A stretch of DNA of 64,000 nt. Origin: Acrocarpospora corrugata. Its GTDB lineage: Bacteria; Actinomycetota; Actinomycetes; Streptosporangiales; Streptosporangiaceae. The translations under genes and the position numbers were made by a program. The stretch spans positions 1 through 64,000 of the forward strand of contig NZ_BLAD01000069.1 in the NCBI RefSeq assembly GCF_009687845.1, given 5' to 3'. The notes below the pieces were generated by a model that saw nothing but the letters and a program-made list of their open reading frames with translations, was not told the origin of the DNA and did no database searches. This document shows positions 25,166 through 34,911 of the stretch, piece after piece (position 1 is the first letter of the stretch; each line of letters opens with the position of its first letter).

Positions 25166-26171
25166 GCCGTACATCTCCGGCGAAGGCCGGGGCGAGCCGC
25201 ACGAGCTCATCCGCCGGGACGGGATGCCGGAAACGGTCGAAGGATGGAAGGCGGTGGCCGACGATCTGCTGACCGGTAAGTGCTGCGCGTTCCATCGTAA
25301 CGTCGAGATCTCGTCACGCTATGCCTGGCTCTACACGCTCCAGCCCGCATCCTTGAAGTGGGCCGGCATGGCCGCGATCGCGTCGCACCACGTCCGGCTC
25401 GCCCTCTTTCCGCTGAGGCTGGACGCCAACCGCACCGGCTACGTGGACATCCCGCACAGCCTGGGCCGCCAGAGACTGCTCCTGACGCAGGACGTGAACA
25501 CCATCCGGGAGACGAACAACGCCATCTTCAACGACATCTTCTGGGTCCATCTCGCCTACGTCACCGCCGACGACGGGATCGCCTGCCTGCGAACGCTGCT
25601 GGGAGCGGAGCGCCACTACGCGCCCGTTCTCGCGGGCTTCGAGGCGATCGACCGAGGACGCCGAATCCTGGAGGACGGGGCCTCGTCCGCGGACGCCCGG
25701 CGCTCGGCCGAGAATCTCATCTGGGACGGCAACATCCAGCTCCTGGAGCACGAGCAGCGCACCTTGGTGCAACCCAACTTCGATAGCCTTTCCTGCGCGT
25801 TCGCCAGGCTCGTCTCGATTGGCGCGGCGACGAGCTTCGAGGTGCACGGCCTGCGGCGGGAAGTCGTGTACTTCACGTCCTTCTACCTCTACTCGGTCAC
25901 CCGAGCCCTACGCGCGCGGCCGTGGCCGAGGATCACCCGCTACGACGACCGCTGGGGTTGGCTCGTGGCGAGCGTCGTGCCCCGCTTCCGGAGATTCGAT
26001 GCCGACCCGTCCCTGAGTGACGCCAGCATGCGACGCATTCTGGCTGCGGCTCGTGTCCTCGCGTCGACGCCCTGCGTGCCACCGCGAACGGAGATTCCGC
26101 GCCGGACGCCTGGCGCCCAAGGCACCCGGCGTCCGTTCCAACTCCTGCCCTCCCGGCGTCGCCACCGCTAG
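25155..26171 (+). CDS. Helical protein of unknown function
   Basis: Protein of 338 residues overlapping the hydrolase gene by 11 bases, so translated with it. It is predominantly helical: VADDLLTGKCCAFHRNVEIS, SLKWAGMAAIASHHVRLALF, IRETNNAIFNDIFWVHLAY, LLEHEQRTLVQPNFDSL. The order of these blocks (short helix before a conserved N/R, an A-S-H core, a NxxIFxDI helix, then EQ) vaguely recalls DUF2515-type proteins but I am not sure. The C-terminal 50 residues are basic and low in complexity. It converges on the injection-system toxin gene (22 bases between stops) and might be unrelated to it. Confidence 0.55.
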   Translation: MPAEPYISGEGRGEPHELIRRDGMPETVEGWKAVADDLLTGKCCAFHRNVEISSRYAWLYTLQPASLKWAGMAAIASHHVRLALFPLRLDANRTGYVDIPHSLGRQRLLLTQDVNTIRETNNAIFNDIFWVHLAYVTADDGIACLRTLLGAERHYAPVLAGFEAIDRGRRILEDGASSADARRSAENLIWDGNIQLLEHEQRTLVQPNFDSLSCAFARLVSIGAATSFEVHGLRREVVYFTSFYLYSVTRALRARPWPRITRYDDRWGWLVASVVPRFRRFDADPSLSDASMRRILAAARVLASTPCVPPRTEIPRRTPGAQGTRRPFQLLPSRRRHR

Positions 26172-26192
26172 CCTTGCCACGCTCATCCGCCG

Positions 26193-28193
26193 TCAGGGTG
26201 GCACGAAGATCGTCTGTGGGGGAACGATCAGTTCGCCAGAGCCGGTCCGAGCCCAGACCTGAACTCCTGTCAGCCGCCCATTCTTGAACCTCGGCTGGAT
26301 GTCGAAGGCCACCGACTGGCCTTTTGCCAGGGCATTCTCCACGGGGATCTCGAACTGGGTCCGGTACCGGGACTTGTTGAAGGCCTCGTCCATCCAGGCG
26401 AGGTTGCCCCGGTCGCTGCCCGAGCCGCCGGATGCCTTTCCCAGCAGGTGGCCGCGGTGGTCGCCCGCCGCGTACACGCCCGTCGGGTCGTTGCTCGCGC
26501 TGGTGCCCGTCCTGATGTCGGACGGGTGGAGTTCCCCGACGATGCCGGTCGGATGGCCATGCTCGTCCAGGTCGCCCACCAGCACCCGCTCCTCGAACGG
26601 CTTGACCCCCTTGGGCGGCGGCTGCGGCTTTCCGCCGCCCCGGCTCACCGGGCGCTCGTCGACGACGGTCAGTCTCTTGCCCGCGACCTGCGATCGAATG
26701 TTCTCCGGCATCTCCCCGTGCAGTTCCCGATGCACCTCCGCACGCCGGACCTCATCCCGGCTGGGGCCTTTCCCCGCCGCCTTCTTCGTTCCACCTGTAG
26801 CCGCGGCGGACACGGGATTCTTCGCCGCGGACGCCGCCTTGGCCGCACCGGACTGCGGTGACGCGGAGGTGGCGGCGCCGGGCTTGACGGCCGTCGGCGG
26901 CGCGGTCGCCGTGACGGTCGGCGCGTGCCCGGCCGATGCCCCCGTGGGTTGCGGCGGGGCGGCTGCCGGTGGCGGGCTCGTGGCCGCGGCCGGATTCGCC
27001 CCCGGCGCGGGGCGGGACTTCGCGGAGGCGGCGGCGATCTTGCGGTTGATGCCGAGATGGGCGCCGCTCATGACGACGGCCATGAAGAGGCCCACCGGGT
27101 CGAGGAGCCGGCCGATGAGGTCGTCGCGGAAGCCGTCCCAGGAGAAGCGGCCGCGCCAGGCCGCCAGGGTGTGTTCGACGGCGACGGTGAAAGCCTGGGA
27201 GAGCTCGTGCGTGGCCACCCCGCTGAGCAGGGCGGCGACGGCCTGACGGGTCAGGGCCTGGACTTCCGGCCTGCCCGCGATCTTCGCGAACATCGCGGAG
27301 CCGGCCTTGCCGCCGAAGCGGGCCAGGATCACCTGGACGGCGGCGTCCGTGGTGATCTTGGCCCAGTCGACCTGCTCGCCGTGGGCGGCCTTGATCGCCC
27401 CGGTGCCGACGTTGGCGACGATGGGCGCCCCGACGCTGACGACGGTCGCCGTGCCGGCCGCGCTGAGGCCGCCGATCCCGGCGCCGATCACCTCGGGGGC
27501 GAGTCCGAGAGCCGCGCCGCCGCTGACCGCCACCGCCAGCGCCCCGAGGGTGATGAAGGCCGCCGTGGCGGTGTACCCCAGGGCCTTGGCGGTCGTCTCA
27601 CCACCCGAGATGAGGTGGTCGCGGTACTGGGCGACCATGGTGCTCATCTCGCGGGTCGTGGCCTCGGCCGCGGCGACGTGCTGGGCGGCCTCGGCGAACC
27701 TTCCCGCGGCGATCGCCGCGCGGGCCTCGGCGATCTCCCGCTCGGCTTTCGCCGTCGGCGCGACGAGCTTCTCGCCCGGATTCTCGTAGTCGCCCCACGT
27801 CGTGACGTACCGAACGCCCTTGACGACGCCCGAGGTGATCGGGCTCTCGGCGTTGACCCGCTCGGTCTCCTGGTACAGGCCCGTCGCCCGTCCGGCCCGC
27901 CCGGCGCAGTACGCGAGCGCGTTGGACAGCGACTCCCGCGCGGTGGCCCTGACCCGCGCCGCCTGCTCGAACGTGAGGCTGAGCCGCTCTCCCCGGTACA
28001 CCGTGTGGAACCGGCCATCGATCCCCGGCGCCATCGCGTCGACCGCCGCCATGACCGCGCCGATCGCCTCCCGGGTGCCGCCCGGCGGCAGCGTCAGCCG
28101 CGCAGCCGATGTTTCCTGCCGATCCGGCGGCGCGATCGCCGGGCCGGCGAGGCCGGGTGCTTTCGCCGGTATGTGGAGCGCCAGCTCTGTCAT
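26193..28193 (-). CDS. Contractile-injection-system cargo toxin with nuclease tip
   Basis: Protein of 666 residues, last gene of the injection-system operon. N-terminal 200 residues are helical and specific to such cargo. Residues about 200-262 are glycine/alanine-rich hydrophobic stretches (ATAAFITLGALAVAVSGG and VIGAGIGGLSAAGTATVV) as in membrane-inserting toxins. A Pro/Ala-rich linker covers about 390-470. The C-terminal 120 residues match the DNA/RNA non-specific endonuclease family: GDHRGHLLGKASGGSGSD with the catalytic His, DRGNLAWMDEAFNKSRY with the metal-binding Asn, and the later FDIQPRFKNGRLTGVQVW. It would cut nucleic acid after delivery. No immunity gene is apparent next to it. 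Confidence 0.8.
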   Translation of the reverse strand: MTELALHIPAKAPGLAGPAIAPPDRQETSAARLTLPPGGTREAIGAVMAAVDAMAPGIDGRFHTVYRGERLSLTFEQAARVRATARESLSNALAYCAGRAGRATGLYQETERVNAESPITSGVVKGVRYVTTWGDYENPGEKLVAPTAKAEREIAEARAAIAAGRFAEAAQHVAAAEATTREMSTMVAQYRDHLISGGETTAKALGYTATAAFITLGALAVAVSGGAALGLAPEVIGAGIGGLSAAGTATVVSVGAPIVANVGTGAIKAAHGEQVDWAKITTDAAVQVILARFGGKAGSAMFAKIAGRPEVQALTRQAVAALLSGVATHELSQAFTVAVEHTLAAWRGRFSWDGFRDDLIGRLLDPVGLFMAVVMSGAHLGINRKIAAASAKSRPAPGANPAAATSPPPAAAPPQPTGASAGHAPTVTATAPPTAVKPGAATSASPQSGAAKAASAAKNPVSAAATGGTKKAAGKGPSRDEVRRAEVHRELHGEMPENIRSQVAGKRLTVVDERPVSRGGGKPQPPPKGVKPFEERVLVGDLDEHGHPTGIVGELHPSDIRTGTSASNDPTGVYAAGDHRGHLLGKASGGSGSDRGNLAWMDEAFNKSRYRTQFEIPVENALAKGQSVAFDIQPRFKNGRLTGVQVWARTGSGELIVPPQTIFVPP

Positions 28194-28200
28194 CGGCGGT

Positions 28201-28413
28201 TCACGGAAGTTTCAGGGCGTCGTCGGGCGCGGAGCGGGTGCCGTTGGGCGGGACGTCGGTGGTGAGCTCCTCAAGGACCTGAATGGCGCCGCTGATCCGC
28301 AGCAGCGTTTCGCGCACGGTCCCCTCTTCGCGGATCAGCTCGCGGAGGCGTTCTTCGCCGATGGCGAACTCTCGGCGCAGGTCGGTGAGGCGGGCGGCGA
28401 TCTGGTCATGCAT
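28201..28413 (-). CDS. Small coiled-coil protein of the injection system
   Basis: Protein of 70 residues whose first 50 form one charged helix (LTDLRREFAIGEERLRELIR then TLLRISGAIQVLEEL), followed by a short flexible tail. It overlaps the fibre gene by eight bases and ends seven bases before the toxin gene, so it is probably a cargo chaperone or loading factor. I know similar small helical proteins at this place in actinobacterial clusters but no assigned function. Confidence 0.65.
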   Translation of the reverse strand: MHDQIAARLTDLRREFAIGEERLRELIREEGTVRETLLRISGAIQVLEELTTDVPPNGTRSAPDDALKLP

Positions 28414-30406
28414 CGGGGTGGCCTCCTTCGAGGGCGGCGAACAGGCTGAGCTCGGCGGACTCGCCGTGTTGCTCTGGATGGAGGTAGCGGCCCCGTAGTG
28501 TCGCGGCCTTTTCCTCCTCGACCACGAGCCGGTTCTGCTCGGCGAGGTCGTCCTGGCGGACGCCGGTGACCTGCCAGCAGACCTTCACACCGGGGCGGTC
28601 GGTCCGGATCGTGAAGGAGTTGCCCTCGACCTCCGTGTCGATCGCCGTCAGCGCCAGTGTGCCGACCGGGGTGAGCTGGAAGTGGTGGTCGCGGTTGAGA
28701 GCCCCGAAGTAGCCGGGCAGCTCGACGGTCGCCCGTCCGTGCTCGTCGGTGACGGCGGTGCCGACATAGACGTTGAGCATGTCAGGCGACTCGACGAACG
28801 AATGGTTCAGGTAGCGGTTGGCGGGGTCGAGCGGATGGTCGATGCGGAAGCCTCCGCCGCTCTTGTTGATGAAGCCGCGGCAGTGGACGTTGCCGCTGAT
28901 GACGAGGTCGCCGTTGACCCTGGTGAAGCCCTGGAGGTAGCTGGTCCCCACGACGTGGAGGGCCGTCCCCGCGGCCGGGACCGAGGAACCGATGACGACG
29001 CCGTCACCGCCGTCGAAGGCGACGATGCTGCCGCCGCTGCGGATGCTGAGAGTGCCCTCGCCGACGTCGCTGAGCTGTGAGCCCCACAGGTTCAGGGTGG
29101 CCGCGCCCCACCGCCTGCCGAACGAGGAGCCGAGGGTCACCTCGCCGGTCTTGACATCGAGGAGCATGCCCCAGCCGCAGTTGATCCCGTAGAACCCGAT
29201 GAGATCGTCGGATGCCATGCCCATGAAGCCCCGGTCGGATGCCGCGACGTCCTGGTGGAGCCAGACTCCCGCCGAAGAGCTGCCGGCCTGCCTGATCCGC
29301 ATCCGGCCGTGCGTTTCGAGGCCGACGCCGTCGGGGCTGGAGGCGGAGAAGGTCAACCGGTCCCAGCCGGACCAGAGCCGGGCGGCGCCGCCGACGCTGT
29401 ACCAGACCCAGCGCTCCCCGGTTCCCGGAGTCTCCATGAAGGAGCTCACGTTCCGGTCGGCGAAGGAGAACCCGCCGCCGTTCCCGCCGGTGTGGATCTC
29501 CGTGCCCTCGACGTGGAGCTGGCGGCGGGCAGTCCCGGCCGGGACACCCATGGTCAGGTTGCCCGCCCTGTCGAGGATCACCTGGTCGGTGCCCGCCGTG
29601 GGAGTACCGATCCGCAGCGTGCCATCGGCGGGGGTGTAGATCTCGTACGGCTGGTCGGAGGACGGGAACCGCAGCCCGCCGGTCGCCGCGGAGATCCGGA
29701 GCGGGGGAGTGCCGGCGCCCACCGTGAAGGCGAGGTCGCCGTTGGGCTCCGGGGCCAGTACGGCGGCGAGCCGCTGGCCGATCGTCCCGGCGGTCGGCAC
29801 CCGGAGCTCCAGCCGTCCCGCGGTCACGCCCGACATCCGCCGCGGCCCCGGGGACAGCGCGGTGACCTGGCCGTCGTCCTGCGCGTGGAACCCGGCCAGT
29901 ACCACCTGCTCGCCGTCGTCGGTGAAGCCCGCGAGCTTGACGATCCGCAGCCACGGAGCGTGCATCAGGACCGGACCGGCCGCGGGCGCGCTCGGGTCGA
30001 GAACCTCACGCCAGCTCAACGTCAGCAGGTAGGAGTCGTCCGGCCCGGTGGTCGGGATCGTCACGCCGTCGGCGCCGACCACGACGGTCGGGATGTTCTC
30101 CAGGTCGTCCGCGTCGACGGTCTGGTCGACGATCACGGTGCCGCCCTCCGACAGCACGGCCAGCCGGCCGGACGCGTCGAGCGTGCTGCCGGTCATGACG
30201 GTCAGGCCCGGCGTCCCGGCGGCCACGGTCACCTCCAGGCCCTCGGTGACACCCCAGGAGTGCAGCGCGGATCCGCGGATCCGCTCCAGCGGGAGCAGGT
30301 AGTGCTCGATGTCGGTGTAGCTCTCGCCGTGGCCCGTGGCGCCGGTACGCACGCTGCCGGTGTTGACGTTCCAGTACTGCGTGCGCTTGATCGCACCTGC
30401 GCTCAT
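28406..30406 (-). CDS. Injection-system tail fibre / receptor-binding protein
   Basis: Protein of 666 residues; ATG at 30406 has AGGAG upstream. N-terminal baseplate-attachment part (VRTGATGHGESYTDIEHYLL) is followed by beta-rich modules: ALHSWGVTEGLEVTVAAG, a repeated region such as GTPTAGTDQVILDRAGNLTM, and a long beta-helix-like stretch with glycines (SIRSGGSIVAFDGGDGVVIG). The C-terminal part (PGYFGALNRDHHFQLTPVG) resembles fibre tips of Afp/PVC-type systems. No catalytic motif seen. It would determine target binding if the particle acts outside the cell. Confidence 0.75.
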   Translation of the reverse strand: MSAGAIKRTQYWNVNTGSVRTGATGHGESYTDIEHYLLPLERIRGSALHSWGVTEGLEVTVAAGTPGLTVMTGSTLDASGRLAVLSEGGTVIVDQTVDADDLENIPTVVVGADGVTIPTTGPDDSYLLTLSWREVLDPSAPAAGPVLMHAPWLRIVKLAGFTDDGEQVVLAGFHAQDDGQVTALSPGPRRMSGVTAGRLELRVPTAGTIGQRLAAVLAPEPNGDLAFTVGAGTPPLRISAATGGLRFPSSDQPYEIYTPADGTLRIGTPTAGTDQVILDRAGNLTMGVPAGTARRQLHVEGTEIHTGGNGGGFSFADRNVSSFMETPGTGERWVWYSVGGAARLWSGWDRLTFSASSPDGVGLETHGRMRIRQAGSSSAGVWLHQDVAASDRGFMGMASDDLIGFYGINCGWGMLLDVKTGEVTLGSSFGRRWGAATLNLWGSQLSDVGEGTLSIRSGGSIVAFDGGDGVVIGSSVPAAGTALHVVGTSYLQGFTRVNGDLVISGNVHCRGFINKSGGGFRIDHPLDPANRYLNHSFVESPDMLNVYVGTAVTDEHGRATVELPGYFGALNRDHHFQLTPVGTLALTAIDTEVEGNSFTIRTDRPGVKVCWQVTGVRQDDLAEQNRLVVEEEKAATLRGRYLHPEQHGESAELSLFAALEGGHPDA

Positions 30407-30414
30407 CGGGGCTC

Positions 30415-32046
30415 CTAGACTGCGGTGATCAGGTTCCAGATGGTGTGGGCGGGCTTCTGTGCGTCGACGATGCCGCGGATGTCGCCGACCACCTGGACCA
30501 GGGCTCGGTGCCGCTCGTCCGGATCCTCGGGCAGCCGGTCGGCGGTGAAGTGCAGGACGACGTTGAACAGATGCGGCTGGACTCGGCACCAGTAGGGCTC
30601 GTGGCCCGCCACGTCGGTGGGGGTGGTCGGCTGGCCGGGGTCGCAGACGATCAGCCGGTCGCCGACGGCCACCATCCCGGTCGGGTAGACGAACTGGCCC
30701 CGCTCGGTGATCTGGACCGCCTTGCCGGCGGCCGGATCGACCCGCAGCACGCAGGCGTCGCGGGAGACCGGTCCGATGAACGGGTCGGTGGTCGACGGCG
30801 CGAACGGCTTCAGCCCCACGTCCAGGACGTACAGCTCTCCGTCGCGGCCACGGGCGATGCCGGTCGGCGCGGTGAGCGGCGCGGACAGGACCGGGGTGAC
30901 CGTCCACGGTGTCGCGGCGCGGACCACCCGCAGCAGGCCGCCGGGCAGGTCGGCGGGGCCGGTCGGCTCCTGCGGCCCGCCGTCCCCGATGAGCAGGCTG
31001 CCGTCCCGTTCGGCGAACAGCGACAGCGGCTCCTGGACGGCAGGTAGGGCCGTCCGGGTGGTCGCGACCGGGTCGAACCTGACGGTGATGATCTTCGGTC
31101 CGTTGGCGGTGCCCGCTCCGCTGCCCCGGTCGAGCACCAGCAGGTCGCCGTTGCCGGGGTCGACGGTCATCGCCACCGGGTCGAAGGCGGTGCCGGCGGC
31201 CGACAGGGTGGCCACCTCAGTGGCCGTCGCCCGGAACGGGGCGGGCAGCGCGTACAGCTTCCCCGGCCGGTCGAGCACGTACAGGGTCTCGGGACGCGCG
31301 CCTCTGGCCGGGACCACCGCCACCGCGACGATCCTGGTCGGCTGGACGGGCAGCGCCACCGGGGCCGGCAGCGGTGGCCGTCCGGCCTGGTCGGGCCCGC
31401 CGCCCGCGTCCAGACGCCAGACCCGGCCGCGCACGCCGACCGGGCTGGCGGCGGGGAGTCCGAGGTCTCCGGCGAAGAGCGTGCCGTCCGAGGCGGTGGC
31501 GATCGTCCACGGCCGGGTCACCCCCTCGGCGTGGACCTTCGTCCCGATCACGACGGGCCCTTGGGTGACCAGCCCGGACACCAGGGCGGGTACGCCGGGC
31601 CGGGGCACGGTCAGGGCCAGCAGCCGGGCGCCGGTGTCGAGGGCGACCCTCGGCCGGATCCGGCCCGCGGCGTACAGGTCGAGGTAGCGGGTGAGCCCGC
31701 CATGGCGTCCCCGCCACCGGTAGACGCCGGCGATCTGCCCGGTCACCCGGCGCCGCTGCGCGACGTCCCAGTGGTATTCGCCCTGCAACGTGGGGAAGCG
31801 CAGCGCGACCCAGGACGCCAGCCACGGCAGCATCTCCTCGGGCGTGGTGCGCGGGTCGAACAGCCGGGGGACCGCGGCCACCTGGCGGGCGAGCGCCTCC
31901 TTGGGCAGCGGCACCCCGTCGTCGATCCCGGTCAGCACCTTCTCGAAGATCCGCAGCATGGCGCCGAGCGAGAACTCCGGGGGTTCGGGCTCGTCCTGCC
32001 ACAGGACCGGGGGCAGATGGCGCAGGTAGCCGCTCTTGTCGCTCAT
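30415..32046 (-). CDS. Phage tail protein I-like baseplate protein with beta-propeller
   Basis: Protein of 543 residues. Start ATG at 32046 overlaps the baseplate J gene as ATGA. The N-terminal 140 residues ([68 protein letters not shown]) are the tail-protein domain also used in Afp12-like baseplate wedges. The remaining 400 residues form repeated strands of a beta-propeller (NHL-like: [34 protein letters not shown]), an add-on seen in actinobacterial systems. Confidence 0.75.
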   Translation of the reverse strand: MSDKSGYLRHLPPVLWQDEPEPPEFSLGAMLRIFEKVLTGIDDGVPLPKEALARQVAAVPRLFDPRTTPEEMLPWLASWVALRFPTLQGEYHWDVAQRRRVTGQIAGVYRWRGRHGGLTRYLDLYAAGRIRPRVALDTGARLLALTVPRPGVPALVSGLVTQGPVVIGTKVHAEGVTRPWTIATASDGTLFAGDLGLPAASPVGVRGRVWRLDAGGGPDQAGRPPLPAPVALPVQPTRIVAVAVVPARGARPETLYVLDRPGKLYALPAPFRATATEVATLSAAGTAFDPVAMTVDPGNGDLLVLDRGSGAGTANGPKIITVRFDPVATTRTALPAVQEPLSLFAERDGSLLIGDGGPQEPTGPADLPGGLLRVVRAATPWTVTPVLSAPLTAPTGIARGRDGELYVLDVGLKPFAPSTTDPFIGPVSRDACVLRVDPAAGKAVQITERGQFVYPTGMVAVGDRLIVCDPGQPTTPTDVAGHEPYWCRVQPHLFNVVLHFTADRLPEDPDERHRALVQVVGDIRGIVDAQKPAHTIWNLITAV

Positions 32047-34181
32047 CGCGGCGACCTGATGGTCGTGATCTGCTGGGTCGCGGCCGCGCAGATCAACTCG
32101 TAGTCGGCCACCCGGACCGACGCCCCGTTGGGGGACAGGTCGAACGGCCGCTCCTTGAGCATGTCGAGGGCCTGGCCGGGGGCGGGCGGATCGACGTAGG
32201 CGGGCAGATCGGGCCGGATCAGCAGCTCGGCCAGGTAGCCGACGTCGGGCGGCGGCGCGATCGCCCGGAACAGGTCGGAGCTGAACACCGCCTGGCCGAC
32301 CTGCCAGCCGCGCCCGGCGGGGCCGCCCCGGGTGGGGTGCAGGAACTCCTGGATCCGGCGCAGCGTCTCGGCCTTCACCTGCGCCTCGACGACACCGGCG
32401 TCGATCGCCTGCTGCCAGATCGTCACGGTGACCGTGGTGATGACGGGCAGATAGCGCGGGCCGACGACGTTCAGCTTGGCCGTCAGTTCGCGCCGCGGCT
32501 CCAGGTAGGCGCTGACCCGCTGGATCTGCTCGGCGGTCGGGACCGGCCGGGCTACCTGGTCCTGGTCCGAGACGATTATCAGGAACACCGACCCGGGCGC
32601 CCGGGTCAGCCCGCCGTACGACCACGGATCGCCCTTGGCCCAGCGTCCGGCGCTGGGCTCCTCATGGATCCGGGGGCCGAGGCAGCGCCGGATGACGTGG
32701 CCGCCCGCTTCCTCGGCGAGGAACTCGTAGTCCTCGGCTGTCACGGCGCGGTCCCGTGACTTCAGCTCCTGCGGTGCGCGGGCCAGCGCCTGCTCGATCG
32801 GCTCCTCGTCGGCGCCGTCCTCGCCGGGGCCGAGATTGGTGACCGTCGCGATGCCGAGCGGCATGGAGCCGTCGGGGGTGGATCCACGCACCGTCACCTG
32901 GCCCGCCGCGACGTTCCCCGCCGCGCCGGTCCCGACGTACCGGTAGCGCAGCGCCCTGATCTCGCTGCCCGCCGGGGGGATCGTGCCGTGCCCCAGCCGG
33001 CCCGACCCGGTCTGCGCGTCGAAGGAGCCGAAGTGGATCTCACCGGTCGCCGGGTCGGCCCGGTAGAGGTTCCCGGGGCCGGGCGGCAGTTCCTCGACCC
33101 GGTTCCAGTCCTGCCACACCGCCGGGGTGCCGGTGCCCACCTGCACGGCCAGGTCCGGGTACGGATCGTCGAGGTCGGGCCGGCGGGCCAGCGGGCGATG
33201 GGGCAGCGCGAACACCTGGCCGGGCAGTCCGGTGCTGGTGCCGAGCCGCGCGGGGGCGCGGATGGTCAGCGCCGTCGTGGCCGGGGCGGCGTTGAACAGC
33301 AGCCGGTTCAGTCCCACTCCTGCGGCCACCGTGCCCTTGTTGGTGACCGTCACCCCCAGCCAGAACAACGCGTCGGGGACGGCGTCCTGCGGGGTCCTCG
33401 GGGTGACGCTCGGCCAGCCGGACTGGGCGGACCAGTCAGCCGGCGGGGTCAGCCGGAGCATGCCGTCGTGAGTGAGGCCGCCGGTGCCGTCGGCCGCGCC
33501 GGGCACCGCGGTCCAGCCGAGCGGCGGGGTGGTCGAGCGGGAGCAGACGAGCGTCACGGCGAGCGGGGCGTCCGCACCCTGGAACAGGCGCAGGCCCAGC
33601 GTCATCGGGTCGGCCACCTTGCGGTCGAACCCCAGGCAGAGCAGGAGGCTCTGCCCGGCGGGGACGTTCAGCGTCTCGGGCGCCGAGGGCTGGCCCGTCA
33701 GCGGGGCCGACAGATTGACGTACGTGGCCGAGACGGCGTCCTTCGGATACGGCCCGGCCAGCACCGCCGCCTTGAGCATCGTCGGCAGGACGGTGACCGC
33801 CTCGTCGGTCTCGAAGACCACCGGTTCTGTCCCGCCCTGGGTCTGCGCCTGCGTCCCGGCCGGGACGATCACGGGTGCCCCCGCGCCCGCGGAGAAGGTG
33901 AGGTAGGTACGGGCGGGCACGGCGGGCCGCAGGGTGATGCCCAGCAGCCCGAGGAAGGCGAGATAGTTCTTGTCCGGCACCTGGTTGAGCCGGTAGATGA
34001 TGCCCTCGGCCAGCCAGGCGAACAGCTCGATGAGCGAGATGCCGAGATCGCTGGGGTTGTGGTCGGTCCACTGCGGCGCATACGTCGGGATGAGCGCGCG
34101 CATCTGGTCGACGAGGTCCTGCCAGGTCCGGTCGTCCAGATTCGGCGGCAGGATCCTCCCGCGTTCTGAGTCGAAGCTCAT
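32043..34181 (-). CDS. Baseplate assembly protein J-like
   Basis: Protein of 712 residues, largest structural component. The N-terminal region [20 protein letters not shown] and [20 protein letters not shown] is the standard signature of baseplate J proteins of contractile injection systems (Afp11 type). C-terminal blocks [20 protein letters not shown] and [21 protein letters not shown], plus [11 protein letters not shown], match phage baseplate J. Overlaps the gp25 gene with ATGA. It forms the wedge around the spike with gp25 and the tail protein. Confidence 0.9.
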   Translation of the reverse strand: MSFDSERGRILPPNLDDRTWQDLVDQMRALIPTYAPQWTDHNPSDLGISLIELFAWLAEGIIYRLNQVPDKNYLAFLGLLGITLRPAVPARTYLTFSAGAGAPVIVPAGTQAQTQGGTEPVVFETDEAVTVLPTMLKAAVLAGPYPKDAVSATYVNLSAPLTGQPSAPETLNVPAGQSLLLCLGFDRKVADPMTLGLRLFQGADAPLAVTLVCSRSTTPPLGWTAVPGAADGTGGLTHDGMLRLTPPADWSAQSGWPSVTPRTPQDAVPDALFWLGVTVTNKGTVAAGVGLNRLLFNAAPATTALTIRAPARLGTSTGLPGQVFALPHRPLARRPDLDDPYPDLAVQVGTGTPAVWQDWNRVEELPPGPGNLYRADPATGEIHFGSFDAQTGSGRLGHGTIPPAGSEIRALRYRYVGTGAAGNVAAGQVTVRGSTPDGSMPLGIATVTNLGPGEDGADEEPIEQALARAPQELKSRDRAVTAEDYEFLAEEAGGHVIRRCLGPRIHEEPSAGRWAKGDPWSYGGLTRAPGSVFLIIVSDQDQVARPVPTAEQIQRVSAYLEPRRELTAKLNVVGPRYLPVITTVTVTIWQQAIDAGVVEAQVKAETLRRIQEFLHPTRGGPAGRGWQVGQAVFSSDLFRAIAPPPDVGYLAELLIRPDLPAYVDPPAPGQALDMLKERPFDLSPNGASVRVADYELICAAATQQITTIRSPR

Positions 34182-34567
34182 CGACCGCCCTCCAGGTAGA
34201 ACGGATAGACGAGGTTGTGCGTCTCCCGGGTGGCGCGCAGCTCGTAGCGGATCGCGATGTCCAGCCGGCCACCGGAGTTGTCGCTGGTGACCGTGACGTC
34301 GAGAAGCTCGATGCGCGGCTCCCAGCGGGCCAGCGCCTCGGTGACGTAGTAACGGGCCAGGTCGGCGGTGGCGCCGTTGTTGGGCGCGAAGGCGAGGCTG
34401 CGCAGGTTCGTGCCGAAGGTCGGGCGCATCACCCGCTCGCCGTGCTGGGTGCCGAGGATGATCCGGATCGACTCGGCGACCTTGGCGGCCCCGGCGGACT
34501 GGCCGATTCCGGCGTTGTCGAGCCGCAGCGGGTGGGCCGCGCCCCGGCCGTGGAACTGCTCGGTCAC
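34178..34567 (-). CDS. GPW/gp25-family baseplate protein
   Basis: Protein of 129 residues starting with GTG at 34567. Signature of the family: [20 protein letters not shown] and [15 protein letters not shown], then [14 protein letters not shown], as in T4 gp25 and Afp9. Acts as the baseplate wedge nucleator joined to sheath. Overlaps both neighbours by four bases. Confidence 0.92.
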   Translation of the reverse strand: MTEQFHGRGAAHPLRLDNAGIGQSAGAAKVAESIRIILGTQHGERVMRPTFGTNLRSLAFAPNNGATADLARYYVTEALARWEPRIELLDVTVTSDNSGGRLDIAIRYELRATRETHNLVYPFYLEGGR

Positions 34568-34911
34568 CGCGCCCCCAGCTTCGTCTGGTTCGCCTGGGCC
34601 GTCAGCGTGCCCATGACGGTGAGGATGACGCCGCTGGTGGAACCCTTGAGGCCGGCAAGGAGCACCGACAGGCCGGAAGCCTTCAGTTTCAGCGCCTTGC
34701 CCGTGATCGGCGGGACGATCGAGGAGCAGGGGATGTCGTTCTGCGGGTCCTTCTTCAGGCAGCCGGTGATCGAACCCAGGCCCGGCTCGACCAGGACCGG
34801 CTTGCCGGAGACCTTGAGTTTCGCGGTGCTGGACAGGGTCACGGTGCCGGCGGGCACGGCCGGTGGCGGGTGCGTGCAGTTGACGGCCGAGCCGGTGGTG
34901 AGCACCTTCAC
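34564..34911 (-). CDS. PAAR-like spike tip protein
   Basis: Protein of 115 residues with a GTG start at 34911 inside the VgrG-like stop (GTGA). It begins [20 protein letters not shown] and ends in a beta-repeat ([20 protein letters not shown]), in the manner of the small PAAR-like/DUF4280-type tips. Cysteines at CTHPP, GCLKK and PCSSI may hold metal. It would cap the spike trimer. Confidence 0.7.
   Translation of the reverse strand: MKVLTTGSAVNCTHPPPAVPAGTVTLSSTAKLKVSGKPVLVEPGLGSITGCLKKDPQNDIPCSSIVPPITGKALKLKASGLSVLLAGLKGSTSGVILTVMGTLTAQANQTKLGAR

Noticed and set aside
26925-28265. 446-aa plus-strand open frame as a possible antitoxin or immunity gene
   Set aside because: Low-complexity R/G/D-rich antisense of the toxin gene; attractive by position but without support.
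30407-30907. Longer N-terminus for the tail fibre gene
   Set aside because: The upstream extension lies within the tail-protein gene in another frame; ATG at 30406 has AGGAG and fits the family start.
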